Source of the DNA: CF-167 sp963695195
GTDB taxonomy: Bacteria > Chloroflexota > Limnocylindria > QHBO01
Direction of reading: 5' to 3'
Assembly: GCA_963695195.1 (NCBI GenBank)
Contig: CAVOGE010000001.1
Span: 1 to 13,286 of the forward strand
DNA length: 13,286 nt
Positions 6,210-13,091 of the stretch are shown here, piece by piece. Every line of letters starts with the position of its first letter. Positions within the stretch are counted from its first letter, which is position 1. The notes under the pieces were generated by a model, which worked only from the letters and a program-made list of their open reading frames with translations, did no database searches and was not told the origin of the DNA. The translations under genes were made by a program, and so were the position numbers.

Positions 6210-6883
6210 CAGCCGTCCTCCTCGTCGTCCTCGAAGTCCGGCCAAGCGGCGATGTCGACGCCGTGGTTCTCGGGCGACGCGAGTGTCCACCAATGGGGCA
6301 CATGCGTACCGTCCGCCAGGCGTCCGCCCGCTTCGAGTGCTGCCGCGACTCGTGCCTCGGCCTGATCGGCCGGCACGCTGACGTCGATGTGGGTCCGGCC
6401 ACGCCCCGGCTTGGGAGGGCGGAGGCTTTGAAACGACACGTGCGGGTTACGCCGGTGCCGATCGACGACGTCTTCTTTCGGTCCAAGGCTCCTGTACCCG
6501 AGGGCTGCGGCCCAAAACGGGCCCACGTCGCTGCCTGCATCCTGTGCTACCGCGATACCCACGACCTGGACCTGGGACGGGTCCGGCTCGATCCGCAACA
6601 TCCGAGCTTCTGCCGAAATCTGGCGTGCCAGCTCGACATCACGATGGCTCAGAGCTCCGTACTCCCCGGAGGCGGTCCGGACTGTGACTCCTTCGGGTCG
6701 CACGTCCACGTCGGGAAAGTGGCCCACAACCTCCGCAACTTCGGCGATGGCGGCCACAAACCTCGCTGCTTCCGCGAACGACCCGACGCGGAAGTAGGCG
6801 TGGGCGCCAGAGAACAGGACCCGCCAGTCCTCGACTCCGACGGCGTCGTGGAATGCCCGAGCAGTCGTTCGCTTCCCGCCCAT
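6209..6883 (-). CDS. PCD-like (pterin-4a-carbinolamine dehydratase) and VOC fusion protein
   Basis: This 224-aa protein has two domains. Residues about 10-95 look like a pterin-4a-carbinolamine dehydratase: GHFPDVDV (54-61) and GALSHRDVELARQIS (76-90) align without gaps to the family's HHP and GLSERD blocks. Only the first catalytic histidine (His55) remains; the second is Phe56 and the Thr-His histidine position is Gly73, so dehydratase activity is doubtful. Residues about 105-216 are a VOC domain with a FWAAALGY helix, a THIDVSV strand (164-170) and the SPENHGVDIAAW ending. Similar fusions are known in Gram-positive and related bacteria. The start has no ribosome site but a TAGCAT hexamer 6 nt upstream, suggesting a leaderless mRNA. 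It is first in a unit with the reductase gene. Confidence 0.8.
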   Translation of the reverse strand: MGGKRTTARAFHDAVGVEDWRVLFSGAHAYFRVGSFAEAARFVAAIAEVAEVVGHFPDVDVRPEGVTVRTASGEYGALSHRDVELARQISAEARMLRIEPDPSQVQVVGIAVAQDAGSDVGPFWAAALGYRSLGPKEDVVDRHRRNPHVSFQSLRPPKPGRGRTHIDVSVPADQAEARVAAALEAGGRLADGTHVPHWWTLASPENHGVDIAAWPDFEDDEEDG

Positions 6884-6889
6884 GGGGCC

Positions 6890-6895
6890 ATGCTA
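6890..6895 (-). promoter_or_regulatory. Probable -10 box for leaderless PCD-VOC transcript
   Basis: TAGCAT on the minus strand ends 6 nt before the ATG at 6883, which places transcription start at or next to the start codon. No ribosome site exists upstream. The same hexamer at the same distance precedes the LuxR regulator gene. No clear -35 was found. Confidence 0.5.
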
Positions 6896-6965
6896 GGCAG
6901 GAATAGAGATGTGGGGAATGCGATTCAAGCAGACATCGTTCGACGCTTGTTCGGCGCGGCGAGCC

Positions 6966-6971
6966 TACGTT
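6966..6971 (+). promoter_or_regulatory. Possible -10 box for the decayed kinase-like gene
   Basis: TACGTT lies 7 nt before the ATG at 6979. The spacing matches the two TAGCAT boxes in the window and would make a leaderless transcript. It suggests the promoter outlived the coding function of the gene it serves. Confidence 0.35.
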
Positions 6972-6978
6972 AGGGGGG

Positions 6979-7252
6979 ATGAGTATTCCCCAGCACATGG
7001 GCAGGAAGAATTACCTCATCGAGGGCCTTTCCGGCACCGGCAAACATCTGGGATGTAGAGAAGGTGAGATCCCTGGTCGCCGACCGGAGTCATGCGGCTA
7101 CGTTCCTTTGCGGTGGCTCACGCAACTTCTCGAAATTCATCCACCTGTTCCACGCCGTCTTTGTCCTCGAAGTCGACCTTCCGACGCTGCCATTTGGGCC
7201 GCGTGGTCCCCTCGGCCCGCCCTTCAGCTCCAACCGCTGCGACAACATATGA
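6979..7252 (+). pseudogene. Decayed P-loop ATPase/nucleoside-kinase-like gene
   Basis: The frame from 6979 (or the ATG at 6997) encodes a start like MGRKNYLIEGLSGTGK with a complete Walker A (G-x4-GK). Immediately after it the reading frame is wrong. From about 7042 another frame continues as IWDVEKVRSLVADRSHAATF, then CGGSRNFSKFI and VFVLEVDLPTL. In intact relatives, as I recall the family, about 40 residues separate the P-loop from this HIWDV segment and a further ~60 follow LEVDL. So the gene has an internal deletion with a frameshift and has lost its C-terminus; after about 7180 the translation is unrelated Pro/Gly-rich sequence, ending at a TGA at 7252. No functional product is expected. 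Confidence 0.7.
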
Positions 7253-7359
7253 CGCACGAAATGGGGCATTCCGCGGCTCGAACATGGGGAGATCGCCCGA
7301 TGCCCCCACGCTCGGCGCGCCGCACCCTGCTTCTGTCCCCCAAACGACAGGAGCGAACA
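7184..7359. other. Spacer between kinase-like remnant and small gene
   Basis: This stretch has no supported gene. GGGCCG (7196-7201) and CGGCCC (7213-7218) form a 6-bp hairpin with an 11-nt loop and no T-run, possibly a weak terminator. A CATATGAC segment (about 7246-7253) is the most AT-rich piece and could hold the -10 of the next gene. Confidence 0.3.
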
Positions 7360-7608
7360 ATGAGCGACTACAGCGCCCGCATCATTCACGACGATCGCAC
7401 CGCCCAGTTCCGTCGCGAGGCCGATGCTTCCCGCCTGGCATCGGACGCGCGCCACGGACGGCCGCGCACGACCCTTCCGGCGCGGATTCGGAGCCTGCGG
7501 TTGGCTATCGTGGGTTGGGTGGAACACCGCACCGACCGCCGACAGCCAACGAGCTCACCCAGCGTGAACGGTTACGAGGCCAACAGGATCACGCCAGCGG
7601 CGGAGTGA
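7360..7608 (+). CDS. Small uncharacterised basic protein (82 aa)
   Basis: This small gene is called from a well-placed ribosome site: AGGAG (7349-7353) is 6 nt before the ATG at 7360. The 82-aa product begins SDYSARIIHDDR and continues as one charged helix (about 14-31, many Arg, Glu and Ala). An Arg-rich amphipathic segment follows (36-57, with LRLAIVGWVEH), and the tail is polar and probably disordered. No signal peptide or known domain is seen. I recall short proteins of this style beside regulators in Chloroflexota, without a function. Its last 20 nt overlap the 3' end of the convergent LuxR regulator gene. Confidence 0.6.
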   Translation: MSDYSARIIHDDRTAQFRREADASRLASDARHGRPRTTLPARIRSLRLAIVGWVEHRTDRRQPTSSPSVNGYEANRITPAAE

Positions 7609-10564
7609 TCCCGATGCGGACCGCCTCGGCCGCCGCTTCGGCGCGGTTGTGGACGCCGAGCTTGGCGAGGATGTTGGACACGTGATGCCCCGCCGTCTTC
7701 CCGGTGATGAACAGCCGCTCACCGATCTGCCGATTCGTCAGGCCGTCGGCCATCAGCGCCAGGATCTCCAACTCTCGCGCAGTGAGGCCGGCCGGCGCGG
7801 TTGATCGTCCCCGGGCAGTGACCCCTTCGCCGAGACTCACGCGCCCGCGACGGGCAACCAACTCGATGGCGGCCTGCAAGGGTGCCGCCCCGAGCGTCAA
7901 CGCTGTGGCGTATGCGGCACGCAGTGCGGAACGCGCCCCTGTGGCATGGCGTCGGACGGCCAGCAGCGCTTCCCCCTCACGGTACCGCGCATATGCGACC
8001 GCGTAGGGCTGCGGGAACGCCTGGAAGAACCCCGCTGCCCGTGCCCAGGCCCTGGGATCGCTCCCGCCCGCAAGGCGGCTCGACTCGGCCTCACATAGGG
8101 CCAGGTACGGGTCTGCCAGACGCAGGTGCGCCGGCCAGCGGGCGGCAATCTCACCTCGGATGGCAACCATCGCGGCCAGGTGCGCGGCCGCCTGGCTGCG
8201 AGCCGATTCCACAACTGCGCCGGGCCGATCTCGCCGGTTGCGCTCCACGACGTCGGCGGCTGCCCGCGTGCCGAGGGCGAGCAGGGGGCCGATGCGCGAG
8301 ACATTGGCGCCGAACGAGGGCTCCACCCGTCCCAACCCCTCATCTACGACTCGCAACGCCTCGGCTGGATCGCCGCGCCAGAGAGCGAACTCAGCCTGCG
8401 CGGCCGTCGCTGGCGCGATCCACTGCGTGTCGGCAGCGCCCTCGAGCATCCCGGCGAGCAGCTCGAGCTTGCGGCCGGCCTCATCGGACTCGCCGCGGCC
8501 AACGAGCAGCTGGGCAGAGCGGATCTCCCACTCGATCTCGCCCGCGCCGCGTGACGGCTGCAGCCGGGCGCGGTCCAGCGCGGCGATGGCCTCGTCCCAT
8601 CGCCCACCCAGATACCGAGCCCACGCGACATCGATGAGCGCCAGGGCGCCCCAGACGCCGCTGAGGCTCGGCTCGCTGGCAGGGTCAAGCGCCGCCAGGC
8701 CGATATCTCCCGCTTCGTCGAACCGCGCCGCGGCGACGATCAGGACATCCTGTAGGTTCGTGGAGGCGCGGCCGACGTCGTCGACGCTGCCGATTTCGAT
8801 TGCAATCTCGAGCGCGCGCTGCAACATGGCCAGGCCGGCGTCAACATCGCGCAGGTAGGCGGTCAGGAGGCCGAGGGTGTTCAGGGCATGGCTCTCGACC
8901 GCGCGGGCGCCACTCGCCGTCGCCAGCTGCACCGCCTCCTCGGAGTAGCGCACCGCTTCCTCGGAGTGCGCGAGAATCATCAGGATCTGGCCCAGGCCGG
9001 CGGTGACGCGCGCCCGCTCGACGCTCGGCGGCTGCGGGGGCACGAGCCGTACGGCCTCGCGGCATGCCGCGAGGGCCGCCTCACCGTCGCCGCTGAACCA
9101 CAGGTAGCGACCGAGGGCGGCCTGCAAGAGCCCGGCACGCCCGGGATCAGCCCCGGCATCGACCAGCCCGATCGCCTCGCGGATGTGCGCAACGGCGCGG
9201 GAGGGATCTTCGAGCCGGCTCGCGGCTGCGCGCTCGAGCAGCTGGACGCGATCAAGAGGCAACCCGGCTTCTGCGCCCGGGAGCCCGGCCAACAGATCGA
9301 GCGCGCGCTCGAACTGCAGCGCGGCTTCGGTCCGCGCTCCGGCCGCCTCCGCCGCGGCCGCCGCGCTGATCGATGCCTGCAGTGCACGCTGAGGCTCCTC
9401 CGCCGCCTGCCAGTGGTAGGCGAGCTCGGACGCAAGCCCCGGATCCGACGCTGCCGACGGATCCTCTTCGATCGCGCGCGCGCAGGCCGCGTGCAGGCGC
9501 ACTCGTTCGCTCGGCAGCAGGTCCGCGTACATGAGCTCCTGGACCAACGCGTGCCTGAAGCCAAGCCGCACAGCGCCGGGATCTCCGTCGCGCACCAGGA
9601 TCTGTTGGTCGAGCGCCTCCCGCAGAGCCACGCGGAAGTCGCTGCTGTCGGCATCGGTGAGGTGCGTCAGGATGGACTCCGAGAAGCGCCGACCCGCCGC
9701 CGACGCGACGCGCACCAGCTCGCCGGCATCGTGGCTGAGTGCTCCGACGCGCGCCATCAGGACATCTCGCAGGGTCTGCGGCATATCGCCCGCTATCGAC
9801 TCGGCGGCCAACAGTTCCTCGGTAAAGAAGGCGTTTCCCTGGCTTCGGCTGTACACCTCTTCGATCAACGGGGAGGCGGCCTGCGCGCCCACGATCGCGC
9901 TGAGCTGCTCCATGACCTCGGCCCGGTTGAGCCGTGCCAGGTCGATCCGCTCAACACCGCCACGACGACTCAGCTCGGCGATGAATGGCAGGAACTCGCG
10001 ACTGGACTCGGGCTCATCGGTCCGCAGGGTGAGCAGCAGCAGGATCGGCTCGGTCTGAAGGTTCCTGACGAGGAAGGCGAGCAGGTCGAGGCTGGACCGA
10101 TCCGCCCACTGGATGTCCTCCACGACCAGCACGAGAGGGGCCCGAGCCGCCAGCCGACCCAGCATCCCGAGAAGGAGTTCCAGCCTGCGGGATTGCCCCG
10201 AGTCCGGAGAGATGCCGGTCGAATCCGCGGTCATGGCCGCCTGGTTGGAGGCATGCGCCCCGAGAACAGCCTCGAGGCCCGGCTCGGCGCCACTTCGCGT
10301 CAGCGGTCGCAGCGCCTCAACAATGGGGGCGTAAGGAGCAACATCGGCGCTGAGGCTGACGCAGCCGCCGATGAGGACCTGGTATCCGCGCTCGCGGGCC
10401 CCCGCCGCCAGCTCTTCCACCAGCCGCGTCTTCCCCACGCCGGCCTCGCCCGCGACCAGCACCATGCCGGGCACTCCGTCAGCGGCCCTGTCAACCGCCG
10501 CCTTCAGTTGCTCCAGCTCCGCGCGACGGCCTACAAGAGTTGGACTGGAGAGCCGTTTGGCCAT
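7589..10564 (-). CDS. LuxR-family ATPase transcriptional regulator (LAL/MalT-like)
   Basis: This 991-aa protein has the build of large ATP-binding LuxR regulators. An AAA-type ATPase domain comes first, with Walker A GEAGVGKT at 39-46, Walker B LVLVVEDIQWAD at 144-155, and a downstream NAFFTEELL region. A long helical middle (about 370-900) looks like TPR-type repeats used for ligand or protein sensing. The LuxR helix-turn-helix is at 927-985, starting LTARELEIL, with the recognition helix around KTAGHHVSNILAKLGV. Binding of an inducer and ATP usually drives oligomerisation and activation. Length is normal (850-1100 aa) and no frameshift is seen. There is no ribosome site; a TAGCAT box 6 nt before the ATG suggests a leaderless mRNA. 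It is divergent from a methyltransferase gene, a natural target candidate, and its inducer is unknown. Confidence 0.9.
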   Translation of the reverse strand: MAKRLSSPTLVGRRAELEQLKAAVDRAADGVPGMVLVAGEAGVGKTRLVEELAAGARERGYQVLIGGCVSLSADVAPYAPIVEALRPLTRSGAEPGLEAVLGAHASNQAAMTADSTGISPDSGQSRRLELLLGMLGRLAARAPLVLVVEDIQWADRSSLDLLAFLVRNLQTEPILLLLTLRTDEPESSREFLPFIAELSRRGGVERIDLARLNRAEVMEQLSAIVGAQAASPLIEEVYSRSQGNAFFTEELLAAESIAGDMPQTLRDVLMARVGALSHDAGELVRVASAAGRRFSESILTHLTDADSSDFRVALREALDQQILVRDGDPGAVRLGFRHALVQELMYADLLPSERVRLHAACARAIEEDPSAASDPGLASELAYHWQAAEEPQRALQASISAAAAAEAAGARTEAALQFERALDLLAGLPGAEAGLPLDRVQLLERAAASRLEDPSRAVAHIREAIGLVDAGADPGRAGLLQAALGRYLWFSGDGEAALAACREAVRLVPPQPPSVERARVTAGLGQILMILAHSEEAVRYSEEAVQLATASGARAVESHALNTLGLLTAYLRDVDAGLAMLQRALEIAIEIGSVDDVGRASTNLQDVLIVAAARFDEAGDIGLAALDPASEPSLSGVWGALALIDVAWARYLGGRWDEAIAALDRARLQPSRGAGEIEWEIRSAQLLVGRGESDEAGRKLELLAGMLEGAADTQWIAPATAAQAEFALWRGDPAEALRVVDEGLGRVEPSFGANVSRIGPLLALGTRAAADVVERNRRDRPGAVVESARSQAAAHLAAMVAIRGEIAARWPAHLRLADPYLALCEAESSRLAGGSDPRAWARAAGFFQAFPQPYAVAYARYREGEALLAVRRHATGARSALRAAYATALTLGAAPLQAAIELVARRGRVSLGEGVTARGRSTAPAGLTARELEILALMADGLTNRQIGERLFITGKTAGHHVSNILAKLGVHNRAEAAAEAVRIGITPPLA

Positions 10565-10565
10565 C

Positions 10566-10591
10566 GTCCGATGCTAACCTAGTCGCCGGAC
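10566..10591. promoter_or_regulatory. Inverted repeat over the LuxR gene promoter
   Basis: GTCCG (10566-10570) and CGGAC (10587-10591) are inverted 5-bp arms with a 16-nt centre that contains the proposed TAGCAT box of the regulator gene. The position would suit autoregulation. Arms this short can occur by chance. Confidence 0.3.
10571..10576 (-). promoter_or_regulatory. Probable -10 box for leaderless LuxR regulator transcript
   Basis: TAGCAT on the minus strand ends 6 nt before the regulator's ATG (10564). Hexamer and spacing are the same as in front of the PCD-VOC gene. No ribosome site lies between them. Confidence 0.5.
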
Positions 10592-10607
10592 AACCCTCTG
10601 CCCATCA

Positions 10608-10615
10608 CCACGTGG
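10608..10615. promoter_or_regulatory. CCACGTGG palindrome before the methyltransferase start
   Basis: This perfect 8-bp palindrome lies 9 nt before the GTG start and touches the GGGGGA ribosome site (10614-10619). A protein bound here would block initiation or translation of the methyltransferase gene. It is a possible operator on symmetry alone. Confidence 0.3.
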
Positions 10616-10624
10616 GGGATTGCC

Positions 10625-11410
10625 GTGACCGACCCTGCCGACCGCTGGGACCAGGGATCCGCCTACGACCGTTTCATGGGCCGATGGAGCCTGTCCGTCG
10701 CTGAGACGTTCGTCCGCTGGCTGGCCGCTCCGGCGGGATCGTGGCTTGACGTCGGCTGCGGCACCGGAGCCCTGCTGGCGACCGCAGCAGCCCACGCGTC
10801 GCCGACCCGGCTGGCCGGGGTCGATCCCTCCGAGGCCTTCCTCGCCGCGGCCGCGACGCGCCTCCCCGATGCCGACCTGCGCGTCGCCGACGCGCAGTCG
10901 CTCCCCTTCAGCGACGGCGAGTTCGATGTCGTCGCCTCGGGCCTGGTCCTCAACTTCGTGCCCGATCAGCCGGCTGCCATGCACGAGATGCGCCGTGTTG
11001 CGCGCCCCGGCGGCATCGTCGCCGCCTACGTCTGGGACTACGTCGACGGAATGCAGTTCCTGCGCACCTTCTGGGACGCCGTCACCGAGCTGGACCCGGC
11101 GGCGGCGCACCTGCACGAGGGCCGCCGCTTCCCGATCTCACGCGCCGGGGCGCTCGCAGACGCCTTCCGCGCTGCCGGACTGACCGACGTGACCGATACG
11201 GCCATTGAGGTTCCCACCCGCTTCGCCGGGATCGACGACTACTGGCTGCCGTTCCTTGGCAGCCAGGGCCCCGCCGGCGCCTACCTCGCTACGCTCGACG
11301 CGGAGCGCAGGACCGCGCTCAGGGACCGCCTCTCCACCAACCTTCGGCCATCGCCGGACGGCTCAATCAACCTGACGGCCCGCGCCTGGGCAGCACGCGG
11401 CAAGGCCTGA
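10625..11410 (+). CDS. Class I SAM-dependent methyltransferase
   Basis: This 261-aa protein has a complete Methyltransf_11-type core. Motif I LDVGCGTG (41-48) binds SAM, the acidic GVDPSE (65-70) contacts the ribose, DAQSLPF (89-95) lies near the adenine, and DVVASGLVLNFV (101-112) is the motif IV strand, followed by the RRVARPGG loop (123-130). The N-terminal YDRFMGRWS signature (14-22) is typical of a subgroup whose substrate is unknown. The C-terminal part, with an aromatic FLRTFWDAV helix, would form the substrate cap. The GTG start has GGGGGA upstream. It is divergent from the LuxR regulator across 60 nt, so control by that regulator is plausible. Two hairpins follow its stop. Confidence 0.9.
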   Translation: MTDPADRWDQGSAYDRFMGRWSLSVAETFVRWLAAPAGSWLDVGCGTGALLATAAAHASPTRLAGVDPSEAFLAAAATRLPDADLRVADAQSLPFSDGEFDVVASGLVLNFVPDQPAAMHEMRRVARPGGIVAAYVWDYVDGMQFLRTFWDAVTELDPAAAHLHEGRRFPISRAGALADAFRAAGLTDVTDTAIEVPTRFAGIDDYWLPFLGSQGPAGAYLATLDAERRTALRDRLSTNLRPSPDGSINLTARAWAARGKA

Positions 11411-11433
11411 TCCTCAGTCCTCCGCCGGTGGCC

Positions 11434-11458
11434 GACGCCTCCCGGGAAGACGGGCGTC
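11434..11458 (+). terminator. Possible terminator hairpin after the methyltransferase gene
   Basis: GACGCC and GGCGTC pair around a centre that also offers CCCG/CGGG. It begins 24 nt after the stop codon. A GC-rich stem is present but there is no T-run, so this is weak support for Rho-independent termination. Confidence 0.3.
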
Positions 11459-11528
11459 CCCTCGACCTTCTCGGACACGTACGGTGTCTACCGCAATGCG
11501 ATGGCCCCTGGTTTCGTTCTCAGTGACT

Positions 11529-11550
11529 TCGAGGGGACCCAACCCCTCGA
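11529..11550. terminator. Bidirectional hairpin between convergent genes
   Basis: TCGAGGGG and CCCCTCGA form a perfect 8-bp stem with a 6-nt loop. It sits between the stops of the methyltransferase (+) and the lipoprotein (-), only 22 nt from the latter. There is no T-run on either side. The position suits a shared terminator. A GACAC/GTGTC repeat also lies at 11474-11488. Confidence 0.4.
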
Positions 11551-11572
11551 CCGCGTTCACCTCAAACCGCGA

Positions 11573-12328
11573 CTAGTCGGCGAACGCGAACGATTCGATG
11601 ACAGGCGTCACCGCTGCCATCCGCTCCTCGAACTCAACCCCGCAGCAGACCTCGACATTGATCGCGATGTTGCCCGCGTTTTCGCCGCCGAGATCGAGGA
11701 TGTACACGCGCTGGGCCGAATCCGGGCCTGTACCCCACAGGACGCCCTCGCTGATGCCCGTCCCAATGAGCGTCGGGACGGTCGGCTCGCCACCGCTGAA
11801 CGGACATGTTTCGGTCCACGCAGGATCCATCTGGACATCGACCACGTAGCCATCCAGCCCGCCAATGGTGATTGCGCGCGGGACGCTCGGCATGAGACCC
11901 GGGCGGCTCGACAGCCAGCTCGTGATCTCCGCTGCCGCCATGCCGATCCCTGGCTGGGGCTCCTCCACGCATCCGGTCGCCACCACGCGGACGTCGCGCC
12001 AGATGCAGAGGCACGGCCCATCATTCTCGAGCAATGCCAGGCCGAACTCACCGATCTCGTCCTCGAAGACCTTCCACCCATCGGGCACGGTGAACGTAAG
12101 TGGCGTGTCGAAGACAAAGGACGTGTACGTGCCCGGCTCCAGCGGCTCGTGTGGCGTGAAGCCGGCCACCTCGCTCGGCGACGGGGTCGCGGCAACCGTT
12201 TGAACCGCCGACCGGGTCGGATTTCCCGTTTCCGAGGCCGGTGGCGCGGCACACGCCGACATCGCGAAGACGACGGCCATCACTGATGCGGCAGCGGGAG
12301 TGCGCGTCCGGACCCATGTAAGCGTCAC
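11573..12328 (-). CDS. Lipoprotein of unknown function
   Basis: This is a 251-aa protein. Its leader (residues 7-25, basic then hydrophobic) ends in AMSAC, so Cys26 is a likely lipidation site, followed by a Pro/Ser/Thr-rich linker to about 60. The globular part starts with LEPGTYTSFVFDTPLTFTVP and a PDGWKVFED turn. It has further features such as GGLDGYVVDVQM (156-167), Cys106, Cys108, Cys120, Cys175 and a CCG pair (228-229), giving several possible disulfides. I recall similar exported proteins in Chloroflexota and Actinomycetota with no assigned function. The GTG at 12328 has AGGA 7 nt upstream and gives a clean leader; the open frame further upstream is Arg-rich and was not used. It is divergent from another lipoprotein gene. 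Confidence 0.75.
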   Translation of the reverse strand: MTLTWVRTRTPAAASVMAVVFAMSACAAPPASETGNPTRSAVQTVAATPSPSEVAGFTPHEPLEPGTYTSFVFDTPLTFTVPDGWKVFEDEIGEFGLALLENDGPCLCIWRDVRVVATGCVEEPQPGIGMAAAEITSWLSSRPGLMPSVPRAITIGGLDGYVVDVQMDPAWTETCPFSGGEPTVPTLIGTGISEGVLWGTGPDSAQRVYILDLGGENAGNIAINVEVCCGVEFEERMAAVTPVIESFAFAD

Positions 12329-12527
12329 CGCCGCATCCTGCGCGCTTCCAGGTCGCACATGCAACCGGATTGCGTGCCGTCGCTGGTAGGCTTTTGCTGG
12401 GCCAGCCTCGACACCATCGCCTTGCGATCGCGCCAAGCCGGTGCAAGACGAGGGTCAACGGTCGACACAGCCTGTGCGGCTGCTAAGGTACCGACAACGA
12501 TACCCGCAGCCCACGCGGGGGGACTCA
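12329..12527. other. Divergent intergenic region between two lipoprotein genes
   Basis: This 199-bp region separates two lipoprotein starts. The plus-strand side carries a recognisable promoter with an internal dyad (12462-12489). For the minus strand only weak candidates are visible, for example TTGACC (12453-12458) without a matching -10. No small gene is supported. Confidence 0.35.
12462..12489 (+). promoter_or_regulatory. Candidate promoter with operator-like dyad
   Basis: TCGACA (12462-12467) and TAAGGT (12484-12489) with a 16-nt spacer resemble a housekeeping -35/-10 pair. The -10 is preceded by GGCTGC, as in copy B of the 39-bp element. The palindrome CACAG-C-CTGTG (12466-12476) overlaps the -35 and spacer, a classic repressor position. 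Transcription would start about 32 nt before the TTG start of the downstream gene. Confidence 0.45.
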
Positions 12528-13091
12528 TTGCCAAGGCCGACTCGCCGCCTAGCCATTCTCTTGGTGGTAGCGACTGCCTGCGCGCCGACGGGCCGCGCAG
12601 ATTCCCCGAGCCAGCTGGCAAGCCGTGAGCCGATCACCGGCGTGCAGATCTGCGACCAGTACGACGCTCCCAGCATCCCTCCCGGCTACGACGAAAACGG
12701 CTGCTGGGCTCCCACGGAGTACTTCGAGGCGGCGCCCGAGGTCATCCCGGTGGTGGGCCTGGGCGCCGCGACCCTTCTCCTCGGGGCCACCGGAACCGCC
12801 CCCATGGGAATCGAAGGAACGCTCTTCTTCTTCCGTGTCGTCTCCCCCACTGCACGCGTCGTGCTCGAACGGCAATGGCAGTGGCCCAGCCTCGAGCAGC
12901 GTGTTCCACCGGGGTCCTACCAGATCACGATCTACGCCAGATTCTGCGATGCGAACTGCGGCTACCTCGACCCGTCGATGTTGAGCTGCACCGTGGACAT
13001 CCTTGCCGAGCCGTCCATGACCTACGCAATCGCGTACAACGTGACCAGCGGAGTCGACTCTCCGGGTGCAACATGTGGAGTGGACCGATGA
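12528..13091 (+). CDS. Lipoprotein of unknown function, seven cysteines
   Basis: This is a 187-aa protein. Residues 1-17 form a short basic and hydrophobic leader ending ATAC, so Cys18 may be lipidated. Six more cysteines (42, 59, 140, 144, 154, 183) could make three disulfides. The mature part has a beta-rich region: a segment reading EGTLFFFRV (96-104), then PPGSYQITIYARFC (127-140) and a CxxxC pair with a following TVDI strand. I recall this layout in small secreted proteins of related lineages, without function. The TTG start at 12528 is supported by GGGGGGA 4 nt upstream and by the leader position; the frame is open further upstream but is Arg-rich. Its stop overlaps the DNA methyltransferase start as ATGA. 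Confidence 0.75.
   Translation: MPRPTRRLAILLVVATACAPTGRADSPSQLASREPITGVQICDQYDAPSIPPGYDENGCWAPTEYFEAAPEVIPVVGLGAATLLLGATGTAPMGIEGTLFFFRVVSPTARVVLERQWQWPSLEQRVPPGSYQITIYARFCDANCGYLDPSMLSCTVDILAEPSMTYAIAYNVTSGVDSPGATCGVDR

Noticed and set aside
5807..6973. Plus-strand open frame (388 codons) opposite the reductase and PCD-VOC genes
   Set aside because: The composition is Arg/Pro-rich without domains, whereas both minus-strand genes have recognisable folds and a coupled start.
7064..7252. The frame starting at 7064 as an independent small gene
   Set aside because: Its first 40 residues are the middle of a known larger kinase-like family, so it is part of a broken gene, not a new one; no ribosome site precedes it.
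8888..10582. Long plus-strand open frame (564 codons) inside the LuxR gene
   Set aside because: It is the antisense of a clearly functional ATPase regulator; high GC keeps the opposite frame open, and the translation is Arg/Gly-rich with no motif.
11501..12286. Plus-strand open frame (261 codons) opposite the lipoprotein
   Set aside because: It is the antisense of a gene with a leader and lipobox; the sequence is rich in Arg, Asp and His with no domain.
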